Notes under the pieces: generated by a model
The model's database searches: none
Told to the model about the DNA's origin: nothing
The model's input: only the letters and a program-made list of their open reading frames with translations
In this document: one piece after another, positions 1 to 8,260 of the stretch
Numbering within the stretch: the first letter of the stretch is position 1
Layout: each line of letters opens with the position of its first letter
Translations under genes and position numbers: made by a program
Assembly (NCBI GenBank): GCA_002171575.2
Contig: NHEI02000036.1
Span: 1 to 45,149, forward strand
DNA length: 45,149 nucleotides
Direction of reading: 5' to 3'
Source: Flavobacteriaceae bacterium TMED81
GTDB lineage: Bacteria > Bacteroidota > Bacteroidia > Flavobacteriales > Flavobacteriaceae

Positions 1-41
1 ACATAATATATATTATAGTGTTAATAGAGGTGTTAAATTAG

Positions 42-1763
42 ATGTATATTTACATAGCCAAATCGAATATTGTGAAACAATTGTATCATTTAATTCTATG
101 TATTGCAGTTTTAACGAGCTGTACAACGCACAATACATCGATTCAATCGTCTGGAACCATTGGGAATCATGCTCTGGTATCATCAGCCCATCCATTGGCA
201 TCTGCCATTGGTCTTGAAATCATGAAAAATGGCGGCAATGCGATTGATGCTGCGATTGCCACTCATTTTGCATTGGCGGTTGTTTATCCACAGGCCGGCA
301 ATATTGGCGGTGGCGGATTTGCCGTAATTCGCATGAATTATGGTACAATAAACTCCTTAGATTTTAGAGAAAAAGCACCAGCACTAGCGCATCGTGAAAT
401 GTATTTGAATGCAAAAGGTCAGTTGAATGACATGCAGAGTACCCACGGACTTATGGCTAGTGGTGTGCCTGGGGCTGTTGATGGGATGTTTGCCCTTCAT
501 CAAAAATATGGTACACTGCCCATGGCTGAATTGATCGAGCCGTCTATAGAAATGGCTCAAAGAGGTTATGCTTTAACCCCTCTGGCTGCTGAACTTTTAA
601 ACACCAAACAAGAAGAATTCCAAACATACAATCGCTGGTCAACCCCTTATCACAGCGATCAAGACTGGCAAGCCGGCGATACCATCACCCAACCAGATCT
701 CGCCCTGACTTTAGAACACATTCAAACCAACGGTCGTAATGGCTTTTACGAAGGAATTGTAGCAGATCAAATCGTGGCTGAGATGCAAAGTAAAAATGGC
801 TTAATCTCCCATGCAGACTTAAAAAATTACCAAAGCGTATGGCGAAAACCCATTACGGGCAATTACCGTGGACATCAAATCATCAGTATGGCTCCTCCTT
901 CGAGCGGTGGAGTTGCCTTGATTCAACTCCTACAAGGTACCGAGGGCTACCCCATCGCGGATTGGGGTCATAACAGCACCAAAACCATACATCTGATGGC
1001 TGAGCTCGAACGACGAGTCTATGCCGATCGTGCGACCTATCTGGGTGATCCTGACTTTATAAATCTTCCGGTAGATCAATTGCTCGATCCACGCTATAAT
1101 GAGCAGCGTTTTTCTGATATTTCATTTGACAAAGCTACCCCTTCCGCATTGGTTTCAGCAGGTGAAATACCACCTTCAGAAAGCCCAGAAACCACGCACC
1201 TCTCTATTGCAGATGCGGATGGGAATGCGGTGGCAATTACCACCACCCTCAACAGTTCATTTGGCAACAAAGTGATGGTAAAAGGGGCTGGTTTTTTTCT
1301 AAACAATGAAATGGACGATTTTAGCAGCAAGCCCGGCTCACCAAATCAGTTTGGATTGATTGGTGGCGAAGCCAATGCAATAGCACCCCATAAACGTATG
1401 CTCAGTTCGATGACGCCAACCATCGTTACCTACAAAGACCAACTTAAAATGATTGTGGGAACTCCAGGAGGTTCCACCATCATCACGAGCGTGTATCAAA
1501 CCCTACTCAATGTGATTGACCACGGGATGGGGATGCAAGAGGCCGTAAACGTCAAACGGGTACATCATCAGTGGTATCCCGATGAAATTCGAGTTGAATC
1601 CGACGCCTTGACTGAGAATGTACAAACCGATTTAGCACAACTTGGACATCAGTTACGAATGACTGATAAAATCGGTCGAATGGATTGTATTCTGGTACTC
1701 CCTGACGGACGTTTGGAAGGAGGCGCAGACCCACGTGGTGACAATACCGCTCTTGGCTATTGA
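42..1763 (+). CDS. ggt: gamma-glutamyltransferase (glutathione hydrolase), predicted lipoprotein
   Basis: Cleaves the gamma-glutamyl bond of glutathione and related peptides, probably in the periplasm. The N-terminus is a lipoprotein signal: a hydrophobic stretch ending in LTSC, with the lipidated Cys at residue 27. The family motif GGNAIDAA is at 64-71 and a GGGG turn at 89-92. The autocatalytic nucleophile is the first Thr of TTHLS (T384), where the precursor would split into large and small subunits. NNEMDDFS and GTPGGS follow in the expected places, and 573 aa is normal for the family. The ATG at 42 is kept because upstream sequence is cut off. However, it overlaps a promoter-like TATATTTA (44-51), and GTG at 72 would leave a shorter, more typical lipoprotein signal, so the true start may be 72. 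No operon partner is visible; the next gene begins 85 nt later. Confidence 0.93.
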   Translation: MYIYIAKSNIVKQLYHLILCIAVLTSCTTHNTSIQSSGTIGNHALVSSAHPLASAIGLEIMKNGGNAIDAAIATHFALAVVYPQAGNIGGGGFAVIRMNYGTINSLDFREKAPALAHREMYLNAKGQLNDMQSTHGLMASGVPGAVDGMFALHQKYGTLPMAELIEPSIEMAQRGYALTPLAAELLNTKQEEFQTYNRWSTPYHSDQDWQAGDTITQPDLALTLEHIQTNGRNGFYEGIVADQIVAEMQSKNGLISHADLKNYQSVWRKPITGNYRGHQIISMAPPSSGGVALIQLLQGTEGYPIADWGHNSTKTIHLMAELERRVYADRATYLGDPDFINLPVDQLLDPRYNEQRFSDISFDKATPSALVSAGEIPPSESPETTHLSIADADGNAVAITTTLNSSFGNKVMVKGAGFFLNNEMDDFSSKPGSPNQFGLIGGEANAIAPHKRMLSSMTPTIVTYKDQLKMIVGTPGGSTIITSVYQTLLNVIDHGMGMQEAVNVKRVHHQWYPDEIRVESDALTENVQTDLAQLGHQLRMTDKIGRMDCILVLPDGRLEGGADPRGDNTALGY

Positions 1764-1848
1764 TTGTTAATAAGCTTGTTGATGAACCGTTTTTTGGATT
1801 GGTTTAAGATACATCTTTGGGTTGTAATTTTATATCAAAGCCAAGACA

Positions 1849-2265
1849 ATGAACGATCGCCACAATGATATCCTTCGCATTCGTCCCCAAATCAAAAAAC
1901 ATCAAACTTTTGAGACCATGTCTGATGAGGAACGTTTCCAAAACAGTACGCTTCGTCCGATTCTAAAATTGCAGAATCCCCTACTCCTCGCCTCTTTTGT
2001 CAATTACGCTACCAAACATAAGGGCGTGTTTTTTGACATTCCAACAGATAAGCAATTGGCCTATATCGAAAATTCCGTGCATAAAGATCAAAAGTTTCGC
2101 AATGCCCTCAAAGGGATGATTATTGGTCAGTTTACAGTAGAAGAGTACAATATCTACACCCAAAACTCCTCTCAACTAAACAAACGGATGATGAGCTTGG
2201 TGATCACACGTCTGCAAGACCAGCTGCAGTTGTTGGTGCCAGGTGTTTTGTCTAAGGTTGGCTAA
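1849..2265 (+). CDS. conserved hypothetical protein (138 aa)
   Basis: A soluble 138-residue protein with no signal peptide or membrane segment. I recall similar short proteins in flavobacterial genomes, some labelled 'glyoxalase', but I see no glyoxalase metal-binding motif and would not transfer that name. It has a charged N-terminus (MNDRHNDILRIRP), a central hydrophobic helix around LLLASFVNY and a C-terminal amphipathic segment rich in Gln and Leu. The ATG is preceded by TAATTTTA at about 1822, a near match to the Bacteroidota -7 element, so it may have its own promoter. Function unknown. Confidence 0.75.
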   Translation: MNDRHNDILRIRPQIKKHQTFETMSDEERFQNSTLRPILKLQNPLLLASFVNYATKHKGVFFDIPTDKQLAYIENSVHKDQKFRNALKGMIIGQFTVEEYNIYTQNSSQLNKRMMSLVITRLQDQLQLLVPGVLSKVG

Positions 2266-2370
2266 ACATTTTTATTATCTTAGACCACGAAATCCCTATT
2301 TCGGCGGTTAGAGCATACCTACCCTTCAGCAATTTTAACAGCATCTTTTGAGGTTTATTTAACCTGTGCG

Positions 2371-3129
2371 ATGGCACATCCAAACCCAAAATCAATGGCT
2401 GCCAAACATCGTGTTTCTTTAGGTCAGAATGCGATCTCTGGAAAAATTGTACGCATAAGACGCAAGCAGGTTTTGCTTGATCACCATGTGGCAGAGCTGT
2501 ATGGGGTGCCAACACGAGAAGTAAACCGAGCTGTAAAAAACAATCCTGAAAAGTTTTTAAAGGGATATGTTATTGAGCTGAATACCAGAGAATTGTCGAG
2601 TTTACGGTGGAAAAATTCCACCACAAATACTGCGAAAAGAAGAAGCATGCCAAAGGCATTTACGGAAAAGGGACTGTACATGTTGGAAACCATTTTAAAA
2701 TCTAAGCAAGCGACACAAGCGACGCTTCAAATTGTAGAAATCTTTACCAAAGTCAGGGAGTTTAATAATAAGTTATTTAAAAAGTGTGGAGAAAATAATT
2801 GGAGTTACTGGACTTCTTCTTCAAATGGTAAAGAATATTATTATTGTAAAAGTTGCCGTCAAAAAAGAGCCAAAAATAATTCAACAAGAAAAGCTAATTC
2901 TTTTGGTAATCATACTAAAAAACAATGGTTTTATAAGTTAAAACATTATACTAAGTGTCCAAGTTGTAATTTGAAATGGATTGATATTTCACCAAGACCG
3001 GATAAAAGATATAAACATGTTTGGACAAAAGATCATATTATTCCCTTAAGTAAAGGCGGTAGTGACAGCATAGAAAATATTCAACCATTATGTTACAAAT
3101 GCAATTTTAAAAAAAGTACAAAACTTTAA
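2371..3129 (+). CDS. ORF6N-domain protein fused to an HNH endonuclease domain
   Basis: A 252-aa two-part protein. Residues about 26-125 match the ORF6N DNA-binding domain found in phage and chromosomal proteins (IVRIRRKQVLLDHHVAELYGV, then AFTEKGLYML). Residues about 135-250 are an HNH nuclease: paired Cys at 159/162 and 186/189, the DHIIPL motif at 211-216 (general base His212), Asn226, and the CYKCN zinc knuckle at 231-235. In typical ORF6N proteins the alignment continues past TKVRE; here it switches abruptly to HNH sequence near residue 130. The DNA becomes visibly more AT-rich from about 2760, at the same point. This suggests an in-frame fusion or insertion of an AT-rich HNH gene. No other phage genes lie nearby. 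The ATG at 2371 was chosen; ATG at 2395 is also possible. The DNA target is unknown. Confidence 0.8.
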   Translation: MAHPNPKSMAAKHRVSLGQNAISGKIVRIRRKQVLLDHHVAELYGVPTREVNRAVKNNPEKFLKGYVIELNTRELSSLRWKNSTTNTAKRRSMPKAFTEKGLYMLETILKSKQATQATLQIVEIFTKVREFNNKLFKKCGENNWSYWTSSSNGKEYYYCKSCRQKRAKNNSTRKANSFGNHTKKQWFYKLKHYTKCPSCNLKWIDISPRPDKRYKHVWTKDHIIPLSKGGSDSIENIQPLCYKCNFKKSTKL

Positions 3130-3171
3130 AATTGGTATTACAAGATAATAAATCCCACAAATCTAAATACA

Positions 3172-3194
3172 AGCATGAAACTTTGTCTCATGCT
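3172..3194. terminator. hairpin between convergent genes (weak terminator candidate)
   Basis: Perfect 7-bp inverted repeat AGCATGA / TCATGCT with a 9-nt loop, between the convergent ends of the HNH-fusion gene (3129) and the DUF2461 gene (3203). Neither strand has a clear U-run after it, so it may be only an RNA-end-stabilising hairpin or chance. Confidence 0.3.
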
Positions 3195-3202
3195 ATGAAA
3201 CC

Positions 3203-3871
3203 CTAAACCAAACGCTCCCCATCTGCATTGGTGGTAAGCACCTCGCTCATATAGTCCACAAAGGGGCGCACGGCTTGTAGGGCTTTGTTAGCGCGGTCCA
3301 CAAAGTCGGGTTGGCAGATTTCCTTGTCTGAATAGTTAATTGTGAAAATATGCTGCTTAAAACGCAACAGATCAATATGGGGGTGGTCTTTGGCGTATCC
3401 CTTGGGTGCGGTTTTGACGGCTTCGCCTTGGAGTTCGCCCCAAACGCTTTTAAATGTTTTGTTGTTCAGAATAGAACGGTATTCTTCCCCATCCATGTCA
3501 ATCTCTTGTCGGATGCGCTTCAGGTCGGCTGGGTTGGGATCCCAAAAGCCGCAGGCCAAAAAGTTGTTTTTAGGGGATAGATGCAGGTAATAACCCCCAC
3601 GATAGAGGGGTTTGGTGCGGTGCCATGTCAGTCCAAAATGGGTTTTATAGGGTGTTTTGTCTTTGGAAAAACGCACGTCTCGATAAATGCGAAACAACTT
3701 AAAGCGGTCAATGTGATCGTGTTGGTTGAGTTGATCTTTTAGCTGTTCTCCAAAGGCCTTGACTTGGGCTTCTAGGGCTTTAAAGGTGGGTTTATGCTCC
3801 ATAAACCAATCCCGGTTGTTGTTTTGTTGCAAGTCTGTAAAAAAAGAAAAGAGGCTTTTTGGTAATTGCAT
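3203..3871 (-). CDS. DUF2461 (TIGR02453) family protein
   Basis: 222-aa soluble protein matching the DUF2461 family, whose members are widespread and of unknown biochemical role. Recognisable family stretches are the N-terminal F-x-F-F-x-D-L with N-N-R-D-W-F, the central IYRDVRFSKDKTPYK and the GGYYLHLSP segment. Length is normal. It is transcribed away from the small-ORF cluster at 3931, with about 60 nt of shared upstream sequence. It ends convergently 73 nt from the HNH-fusion gene. No signal peptide. Confidence 0.85.
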   Translation of the reverse strand: MQLPKSLFSFFTDLQQNNNRDWFMEHKPTFKALEAQVKAFGEQLKDQLNQHDHIDRFKLFRIYRDVRFSKDKTPYKTHFGLTWHRTKPLYRGGYYLHLSPKNNFLACGFWDPNPADLKRIRQEIDMDGEEYRSILNNKTFKSVWGELQGEAVKTAPKGYAKDHPHIDLLRFKQHIFTINYSDKEICQPDFVDRANKALQAVRPFVDYMSEVLTTNADGERLV

Positions 3872-3902
3872 GTCAAAAGTTTTGTTTGTTTATAAAAATA
3901 TG

Positions 3903-3910
3903 TAATTTTG
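3903..3910 (+). promoter_or_regulatory. predicted promoter of the small membrane-ORF cluster
   Basis: TAATTTTG is an exact match to the Bacteroidota -7 element TAnnTTTG. A TTTTG motif lies 18 nt upstream, about the -33 spacing. The expected transcript start is near 3915, about 15 nt before the ATG at 3931. This supports expression of the three small ORFs that follow. Confidence 0.6.
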
Positions 3911-3930
3911 AGGTAACCATTCTTCAAACT

Positions 3931-4140
3931 ATGCCTTGGATCAACACATATCTTTTCTTTTTACTTGTCGTCATCATCAATAAACTCTTTTATTAGGTTT
4001 CCTTGCAAAAGCCCATTTTGAGCTTTGTGTTGATTTCCCTATTGTTTGCCACCTACTTCTTTTTATTGACCTATGGAGACGGAATTGAGATCATCGATCA
4101 ATATGTCATTTATCGGTATACTTCAATCCACCAAGCATGA
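3931..4140 (+). pseudogene. small two-helix membrane protein interrupted by an in-frame TAG
   Basis: Not recognised. From ATG 3931 the frame encodes 21 residues with one hydrophobic segment (TYLFFLLVVIIN), then a TAG at 3994-3996. It continues open for 48 more codons through a second hydrophobic segment (ILSFVLISLLFATYFFLLTY) to TGA at 4138-4140. The two halves together look like one 70-codon protein with two membrane helices, so a single CAG-to-TAG change could explain the stop. Alternatives are two separate ORFs (the second starting at TTG 4003) or readthrough. The final TGA overlaps the next ATG as ATGA. An exact promoter match lies just upstream. Confidence 0.45.
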
Positions 4141-4316
4141 ATACCACAACTTTGATTTTGGTTTTTGCTTTGTTGGGGTTTAGCTATCTGCTTTATCGCT
4201 CGTTTAGGCGTCGCTTTTCACAAACCCCTTTGTTTCGCGTTTTTGTGAGCATGGTATCTTATGTCTTAATCGCCTTAGCGGTGATGATCTTACTGACTTG
4301 GCATTCGTTTTACTAA
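4137..4316 (+). CDS. small membrane protein (59 aa), unknown
   Basis: Not recognised. 59 residues beginning MNTTTLILVFALLGFSYLLY, a hydrophobic helix followed by a basic stretch (RSFRRRF) and a second helix (VSYVLIALAVMILLTW). The Arg cluster predicts a cytoplasmic loop by the positive-inside rule. Its ATG overlaps the stop of the preceding frame by ATGA, and the next small ORF starts 10 nt after its stop, so the three are likely co-transcribed. Confidence 0.5.
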   Translation: MNTTTLILVFALLGFSYLLYRSFRRRFSQTPLFRVFVSMVSYVLIALAVMILLTWHSFY

Positions 4317-4326
4317 ACGATTTTCC

Positions 4327-4488
4327 ATGGAAGTCCTTCTAGTGGGGTTGTTCTTGCTGTTTTTACATGGGCTAAACAAGTGCTATCCCATGACCTTTTA
4401 CAAATACCCTAGCTGCAGTATCGTTGTAACGATTCTACTGTATTTACTGATTTTGGTCATGCTGATGGGTTTATACTTTGGAGTATAG
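4327..4488 (+). CDS. small membrane protein (53 aa), unknown
   Basis: Not recognised. 53 residues with two hydrophobic segments (VLLVGLFLLFL and IVVTILLYLLILVMLMGLY) joined by a short polar loop containing two Cys (N-K-C-Y-P ... P-S-C-S). It is the last of three tandem small membrane ORFs. Its TAG (4486-4488) abuts the stop codon of the convergent hisIE gene with no gap, leaving no room for a dedicated terminator. Confidence 0.5.
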   Translation: MEVLLVGLFLLFLHGLNKCYPMTFYKYPSCSIVVTILLYLLILVMLMGLYFGV

Positions 4489-5088
4489 CTACCCCTTTTG
4501 TCGTTCCTCAAGTACGCGAACCACATCGTTTAAGGTATGCCCCTTGGCCTGTAATAAAATCATCAGGTGAAACAACAGGTCAGCGCTTTCATTCATAAAC
4601 AAGTCTGAGTCGGTATCTTTGGCTTCAATGACGGTTTCCACGGCTTCCTCCCCTACCTTTTGGGCAATTTTATTGATGCCTTTGGCAAATAAGCTCGCCA
4701 CATAGCTTTTGTCAGAAGGATTGTTTTTGCGATCCGCAATTACCTCTTCCAAAGCAGTCAAAAATCCATAGTTGGGTGTATTGCTTTCGCCCCAGCATGT
4801 ATCATCTCCCTTGTGACAAGTGGGCCCTTTGGGCTTGGCCTGAATCAATAGGGCATCACGATCACAGTCCACCGCCATATCGACTAGGGTCAATACATGA
4901 CCACTCTCCTCCCCTTTTGTCCAAAGGCGGTTTTTGGAACGACTAAAGAAAGTGACTTGTTGGGTCTCTTGTGTTTTGGTAACGGCTTCTTGGTTCATAT
5001 AGCCCAACATCAGTACACATTTGGTATTTGCATCTTGCACGATGGCGGGAACAAGTCCGTCTGGGTGTTTGCTAAAATCGATTGTCAT
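4489..5088 (-). CDS. hisIE: bifunctional phosphoribosyl-AMP cyclohydrolase / phosphoribosyl-ATP pyrophosphatase
   Basis: Carries out steps 2 and 3 of histidine synthesis. The N-terminal HisI domain (about 1-105) has the metal-binding signature DCDRDALL and the Cys-containing GPTCHKGDDTCW. The C-terminal HisE domain (about 110-199) has the helical EEVIADRK ... GEEAVETVIEA pattern of MazG-like pyrophosphatases. The fused form and 199-aa length match the enterobacterial HisIE. It is the last gene of the operon, and its ATG overlaps the hisF stop by 4 nt. Confidence 0.97.
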   Translation of the reverse strand: MTIDFSKHPDGLVPAIVQDANTKCVLMLGYMNQEAVTKTQETQQVTFFSRSKNRLWTKGEESGHVLTLVDMAVDCDRDALLIQAKPKGPTCHKGDDTCWGESNTPNYGFLTALEEVIADRKNNPSDKSYVASLFAKGINKIAQKVGEEAVETVIEAKDTDSDLFMNESADLLFHLMILLQAKGHTLNDVVRVLEERQKG

Positions 5089-5837
5089 CGCATTGGTATT
5101 TTGTGTAATCGCAATTCGTTTTTTAGTTCTGGTATGCTGATTTCTTTAAAGTGAAATACGCTTGCTGCCAAAGCCGCATCTGCATTTCCCTCGACAAAGG
5201 TATCAATAAAGTGTTGCATGGTCCCTGCTCCGCCAGAAGCAATGACTGGAACCGTGACTGTTTCGCAGAGTTGCCGTAGTGCGGTATTGGCAAATCCTTG
5301 TTTGGTGCCATCGTGATCCATAGAGGTAAACAGCAGTTCCCCTGCGCCGCGCGCTACGGCTTCTTGCGCCCATGGAAATAGTTTTCGTTCAGTGGGAACC
5401 TTACCACCAACCAAGTGAACAATCCATTCTGCAGCAATTTGTTTGGCGTCAATCGCTACAACGACACATTGTGTGCCAAAACGATTGGCAACCTCACTGA
5501 TGAGCGAAGGACGGCGAACAGCAGCAGAGTTGATCGAGACCTTGTCTGCACCATTGTCCAATAGGATTCCAACATCGTCCATTGTATTGATACCACCGCC
5601 CACGGTAAAAGGGATGTCGATGGCTTGGGCAACATCACGGACAAGCTTGGCAAGGGTTTTTCGTTTTTCTTCTGATGCTGAGATATCGAGAAATACGAGT
5701 TCATCTGCTCCTTCCGCTGCATAGCGTTGGGCAAGTTCAACAGGGTCCCCTGCATCCCGAAGGTTGACAAAATTGACCCCCTTGACCGTACGGCCATCTT
5801 TGATATCTAAACAGGGTATGATTCGTTTTGTGAGCAT
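5085..5837 (-). CDS. hisF: imidazole glycerol phosphate synthase, cyclase subunit
   Basis: Uses ammonia delivered by HisH to convert PRFAR to imidazole glycerol phosphate and AICAR. The (beta/alpha)8 barrel starts with the hallmark LTKRIIPCLDIKDGRTVKGVN, followed by VGGGI and the catalytic Asp region VVAIDAK; ASGGAG is near the C-terminus. The frame is open for 36 more codons upstream, but these lie inside hisA. The ATG at 5837 gives the normal 250-aa length and sits one nucleotide after the hisA stop, so it is chosen. Confidence 0.97.
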   Translation of the reverse strand: MLTKRIIPCLDIKDGRTVKGVNFVNLRDAGDPVELAQRYAAEGADELVFLDISASEEKRKTLAKLVRDVAQAIDIPFTVGGGINTMDDVGILLDNGADKVSINSAAVRRPSLISEVANRFGTQCVVVAIDAKQIAAEWIVHLVGGKVPTERKLFPWAQEAVARGAGELLFTSMDHDGTKQGFANTALRQLCETVTVPVIASGGAGTMQHFIDTFVEGNADAALAASVFHFKEISIPELKNELRLHKIPMR

Positions 5838-5838
5838 A

Positions 5839-6567
5839 TCAGTATTGATTGAGTTGATAGGTTTCCAGTTCTGCAAACCCGATTTTTCCTTCGTAAATGG
5901 CTTTGCCAACAACTGCTGCCGAGCAACCGAGTTCACGACAGGCATAGAGGTCTTCCATCGTGCTTACCCCACCTGAGGCGATCAGAGACAAGCCCTCAAC
6001 CTCATTGAGCAGTTCGCGGTATAGTTCTAAAGACGGACCTGCTAGCATGCCATCTTTGGCAACATCGGTACACAACACATTCGTAAATCCTTTTTTTGTG
6101 AAATCCTGAACAAACTCCAATACATCAAGTCCGGAGTCTTGTTCCCAACCGTGTGTGGCAATACGACGGTTTTTAGCATCTGCCCCTAGGATAAGTTGAT
6201 CCGCACCATATTGGTCCAACCACTCCAATACAAGTTGTGGTTCGACCACGGCGATACTCCCGAGGGTAACCTGTGCAGCACCACAATCAAAAGCAGTTTG
6301 CAAATCACGCTCCGACTTAATTCCGCCGCCAAAGTCCACTTGTAAGGTGGTTTGGGTGGCAATGGCCTCCAAAACCTTCGCATTGACAATATGCTTGGCA
6401 CGAGCTCCGTCAAGGTCAACCACGTGTAGGTGTGTCAGTCCAGCCCCTTCAAAGCGTTTGGCAACCTCAACAGGGGAATCACTATAAACGGTTTTGGTGT
6501 CATAAACTCCTTTGGTCAGTCGAACACATTGCCCATCTATGATATCAACAGCAGGAATAATGATCAT
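5839..6567 (-). CDS. hisA: ProFAR isomerase (phosphoribosylformimino-AICAR-P isomerase)
   Basis: Amadori isomerase converting ProFAR to PRFAR. A barrel protein paralogous to HisF: MIIIPAVDIIDGQCVRLTKG carries the catalytic Asp8, followed by VDFGGGIKS, and TDVAKDGMLAGP carries the second catalytic Asp; ASGGVS follows. The 242-aa length is normal. It overlaps hisH by 4 nt upstream and is separated from hisF by 1 nt. Confidence 0.97.
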   Translation of the reverse strand: MIIIPAVDIIDGQCVRLTKGVYDTKTVYSDSPVEVAKRFEGAGLTHLHVVDLDGARAKHIVNAKVLEAIATQTTLQVDFGGGIKSERDLQTAFDCGAAQVTLGSIAVVEPQLVLEWLDQYGADQLILGADAKNRRIATHGWEQDSGLDVLEFVQDFTKKGFTNVLCTDVAKDGMLAGPSLELYRELLNEVEGLSLIASGGVSTMEDLYACRELGCSAAVVGKAIYEGKIGFAELETYQLNQY

Positions 6568-7142
6568 AATGACAAAAAATTTTGTAAAAGTTGTGCACCC
6601 ATGGCCCCACTCTTTTCCGGGTGAAATTGGGTACCATAAAAGTTGTTTTTTGCCATTGCTGCAGCAATATTGATGTCATAAAAACAGTGTCCAACCGTAT
6701 TTTCATTGGGTTTCGCATAATAGCTATGCACCAGATAAAAATGACTGTCGTTTGGGATTTTGTCAAACAATACCCCATTTCCTTTCACTTCGTTCCAACC
6801 CATGTGCGGTACATTGCGTGTGGTTGTAAACCGAACCACTTCGGTATCAAAGATTCCCAAGCCCGTTGTATTTCCCTCTTCGGAGCTGTTACACATCAAC
6901 TGCATTCCCAAACAAATGCCCAATACAGGTTGTGCCAGCTCAGGAATAAGTGTGTCCAACTGGGTACTTTTGAGTTTCGCCATCGCCGAGCTCGCTTCCC
7001 CTACTCCTGGGAAAATGACATGAGAAGCCGATTGAATGGTTTCTGGATCACTAGACAGTGCGGCCGAAACTCCCAAACGTGCCAAAGCAAAACGAATGCT
7101 CTGGATATTCCCAGCCCCATAATCGATAATGGCTACACTCAT
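6564..7142 (-). CDS. hisH: imidazole glycerol phosphate synthase, glutaminase subunit
   Basis: Class I glutamine amidotransferase that hydrolyses glutamine and channels ammonia to HisF. The nucleophile Cys77 lies in LGICLGMQLM, and the His-Glu pair is in the C-terminal TQFHPEKSG. 192 aa is normal. ATGA overlaps join it to both hisB and hisA. Residues IDYGAGNIQSI open the protein as in other HisH. Confidence 0.97.
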   Translation of the reverse strand: MSVAIIDYGAGNIQSIRFALARLGVSAALSSDPETIQSASHVIFPGVGEASSAMAKLKSTQLDTLIPELAQPVLGICLGMQLMCNSSEEGNTTGLGIFDTEVVRFTTTRNVPHMGWNEVKGNGVLFDKIPNDSHFYLVHSYYAKPNENTVGHCFYDINIAAAMAKNNFYGTQFHPEKSGAMGAQLLQNFLSL

Positions 7143-8260
7143 AACTGTCCTTTGGTAGAAGGGAGAATCAATTTTTCAGGATCGCGCTGTATCGCTGCTT
7201 TAATGGCTTTGGCAAAGCTCTTAAAAATCGCCTCGATTTTGTGGTGCTCATTGTGCCCTTCTGCTTTGATGTTCAAATTGGCCTTTGCCCCATCGGCAAA
7301 GGATTTAAAAAAGTGGAAAAACATTTCAGTTGGCATTTTCCCAATCAGTTCCCGTTTAAATTTGGCATCCCACATCAACCAAGACCGCCCGCCAAAATCA
7401 ATGGCGACTTGCGCAAGGCAATCATCCATCGGTAAGCAAAATCCATAGCGCTCGATCCCGAGTTTGTCTCCTAAAGCCATTGCAAAGGCCTCTCCGAGTG
7501 CAATAGCAGTATCTTCAATGGTGTGGTGCTCATCGACTTCCAAGTCGCCCTTGGTGGTCAATTCGATATCAATTCCTCCGTGACGTGCCAATTGATCGAG
7601 CATATGATCAAAAAATGCAATTCCTGTATCAATCGTGCTTTGCCCCGTTCCGTCGAGGTTAAGCGCAATCGAAATATCCGTTTCTTTGGTTGTGCGATTG
7701 TGTGTACACAGGCGTTGACCAGCTTTGAGCATGGTGTAAACTTCACCCCAGTTGGCAGTCGTTAACGCAATGGCTGCTTTGGTGGCCTTATCAGGAGTTT
7801 CGCTAAGACGTTCATCGTGTTGCAGCAAAATGCCTTGGGCACCGAGGTTGACTGCCAATTGCATATCGCTCAAACGGTCTCCGATGACAAAGGAATTCTC
7901 TAAGTCATAATCTCCAGACAAATAAGCCGTTAACAAGCCCGTTTCGGGTTTGCGCGTGGGCGCTTGATCTGCTGGAAAGCTTTTGTCAATACAGACTTCC
8001 TCGAAAATAATCCCTTCGTTTTTCATCGCATCGATCAAATGATTATGTACAGGCCAAAATTGCTCCTCCGGGAAGCTGTCGGTACCCAAGCCGTCTTGGT
8101 TGGTAACCATGACAAGGGTGTAGTCCAACTCTTTCGCAATACGTCCAAGATAGGTAAATACACCAGGGTAAAACGTCAATTTTTCAAAACTGTCAAGCTG
8201 ATAGTCCTCTGGCTCTAGCGCCAGTGTCCCATCACGATCGATAAATAAGACCTTTTTCAT
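7139..8260 (-). CDS. hisB: bifunctional histidinol-phosphatase / imidazoleglycerol-phosphate dehydratase
   Basis: A fusion of two pathway steps. The N-terminal HAD phosphatase (about 1-165) has the DRDGT motif at 8-12, T-N-Q-D-G, and GDRLSDMQLA with the metal-binding Asp. The C-terminal IGPD domain (about 170-373) has FFDHMLDQLARHG, DEHHTIEDTAIALG and EGHNEHHKIEA, the His clusters that bind manganese. The 373-aa fused form is the enterobacterial type; many bacteria keep the two activities on separate genes. It overlaps hisC and hisH by 4 nt each. Confidence 0.97.
   Translation of the reverse strand: MKKVLFIDRDGTLALEPEDYQLDSFEKLTFYPGVFTYLGRIAKELDYTLVMVTNQDGLGTDSFPEEQFWPVHNHLIDAMKNEGIIFEEVCIDKSFPADQAPTRKPETGLLTAYLSGDYDLENSFVIGDRLSDMQLAVNLGAQGILLQHDERLSETPDKATKAAIALTTANWGEVYTMLKAGQRLCTHNRTTKETDISIALNLDGTGQSTIDTGIAFFDHMLDQLARHGGIDIELTTKGDLEVDEHHTIEDTAIALGEAFAMALGDKLGIERYGFCLPMDDCLAQVAIDFGGRSWLMWDAKFKRELIGKMPTEMFFHFFKSFADGAKANLNIKAEGHNEHHKIEAIFKSFAKAIKAAIQRDPEKLILPSTKGQL

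Noticed and set aside
2288..2303. CGAAAT/ATTTCG hairpin upstream of the ORF6N-HNH gene
   Set aside because: Only 6 bp with no U-run and no promoter relation; likely chance.
5838..5945. 36-codon N-terminal extension of HisF
   Set aside because: It lies within hisA, and HisF proteins start at MLTKRIIPCLDI.
6591..7448. 285-codon plus-strand open frame opposite hisH and hisB
   Set aside because: It is entirely antisense to two clear His genes, has a composition unlike a natural protein (many Cys, Ser, Arg) and no family motif; a shadow of the coding frames opposite.
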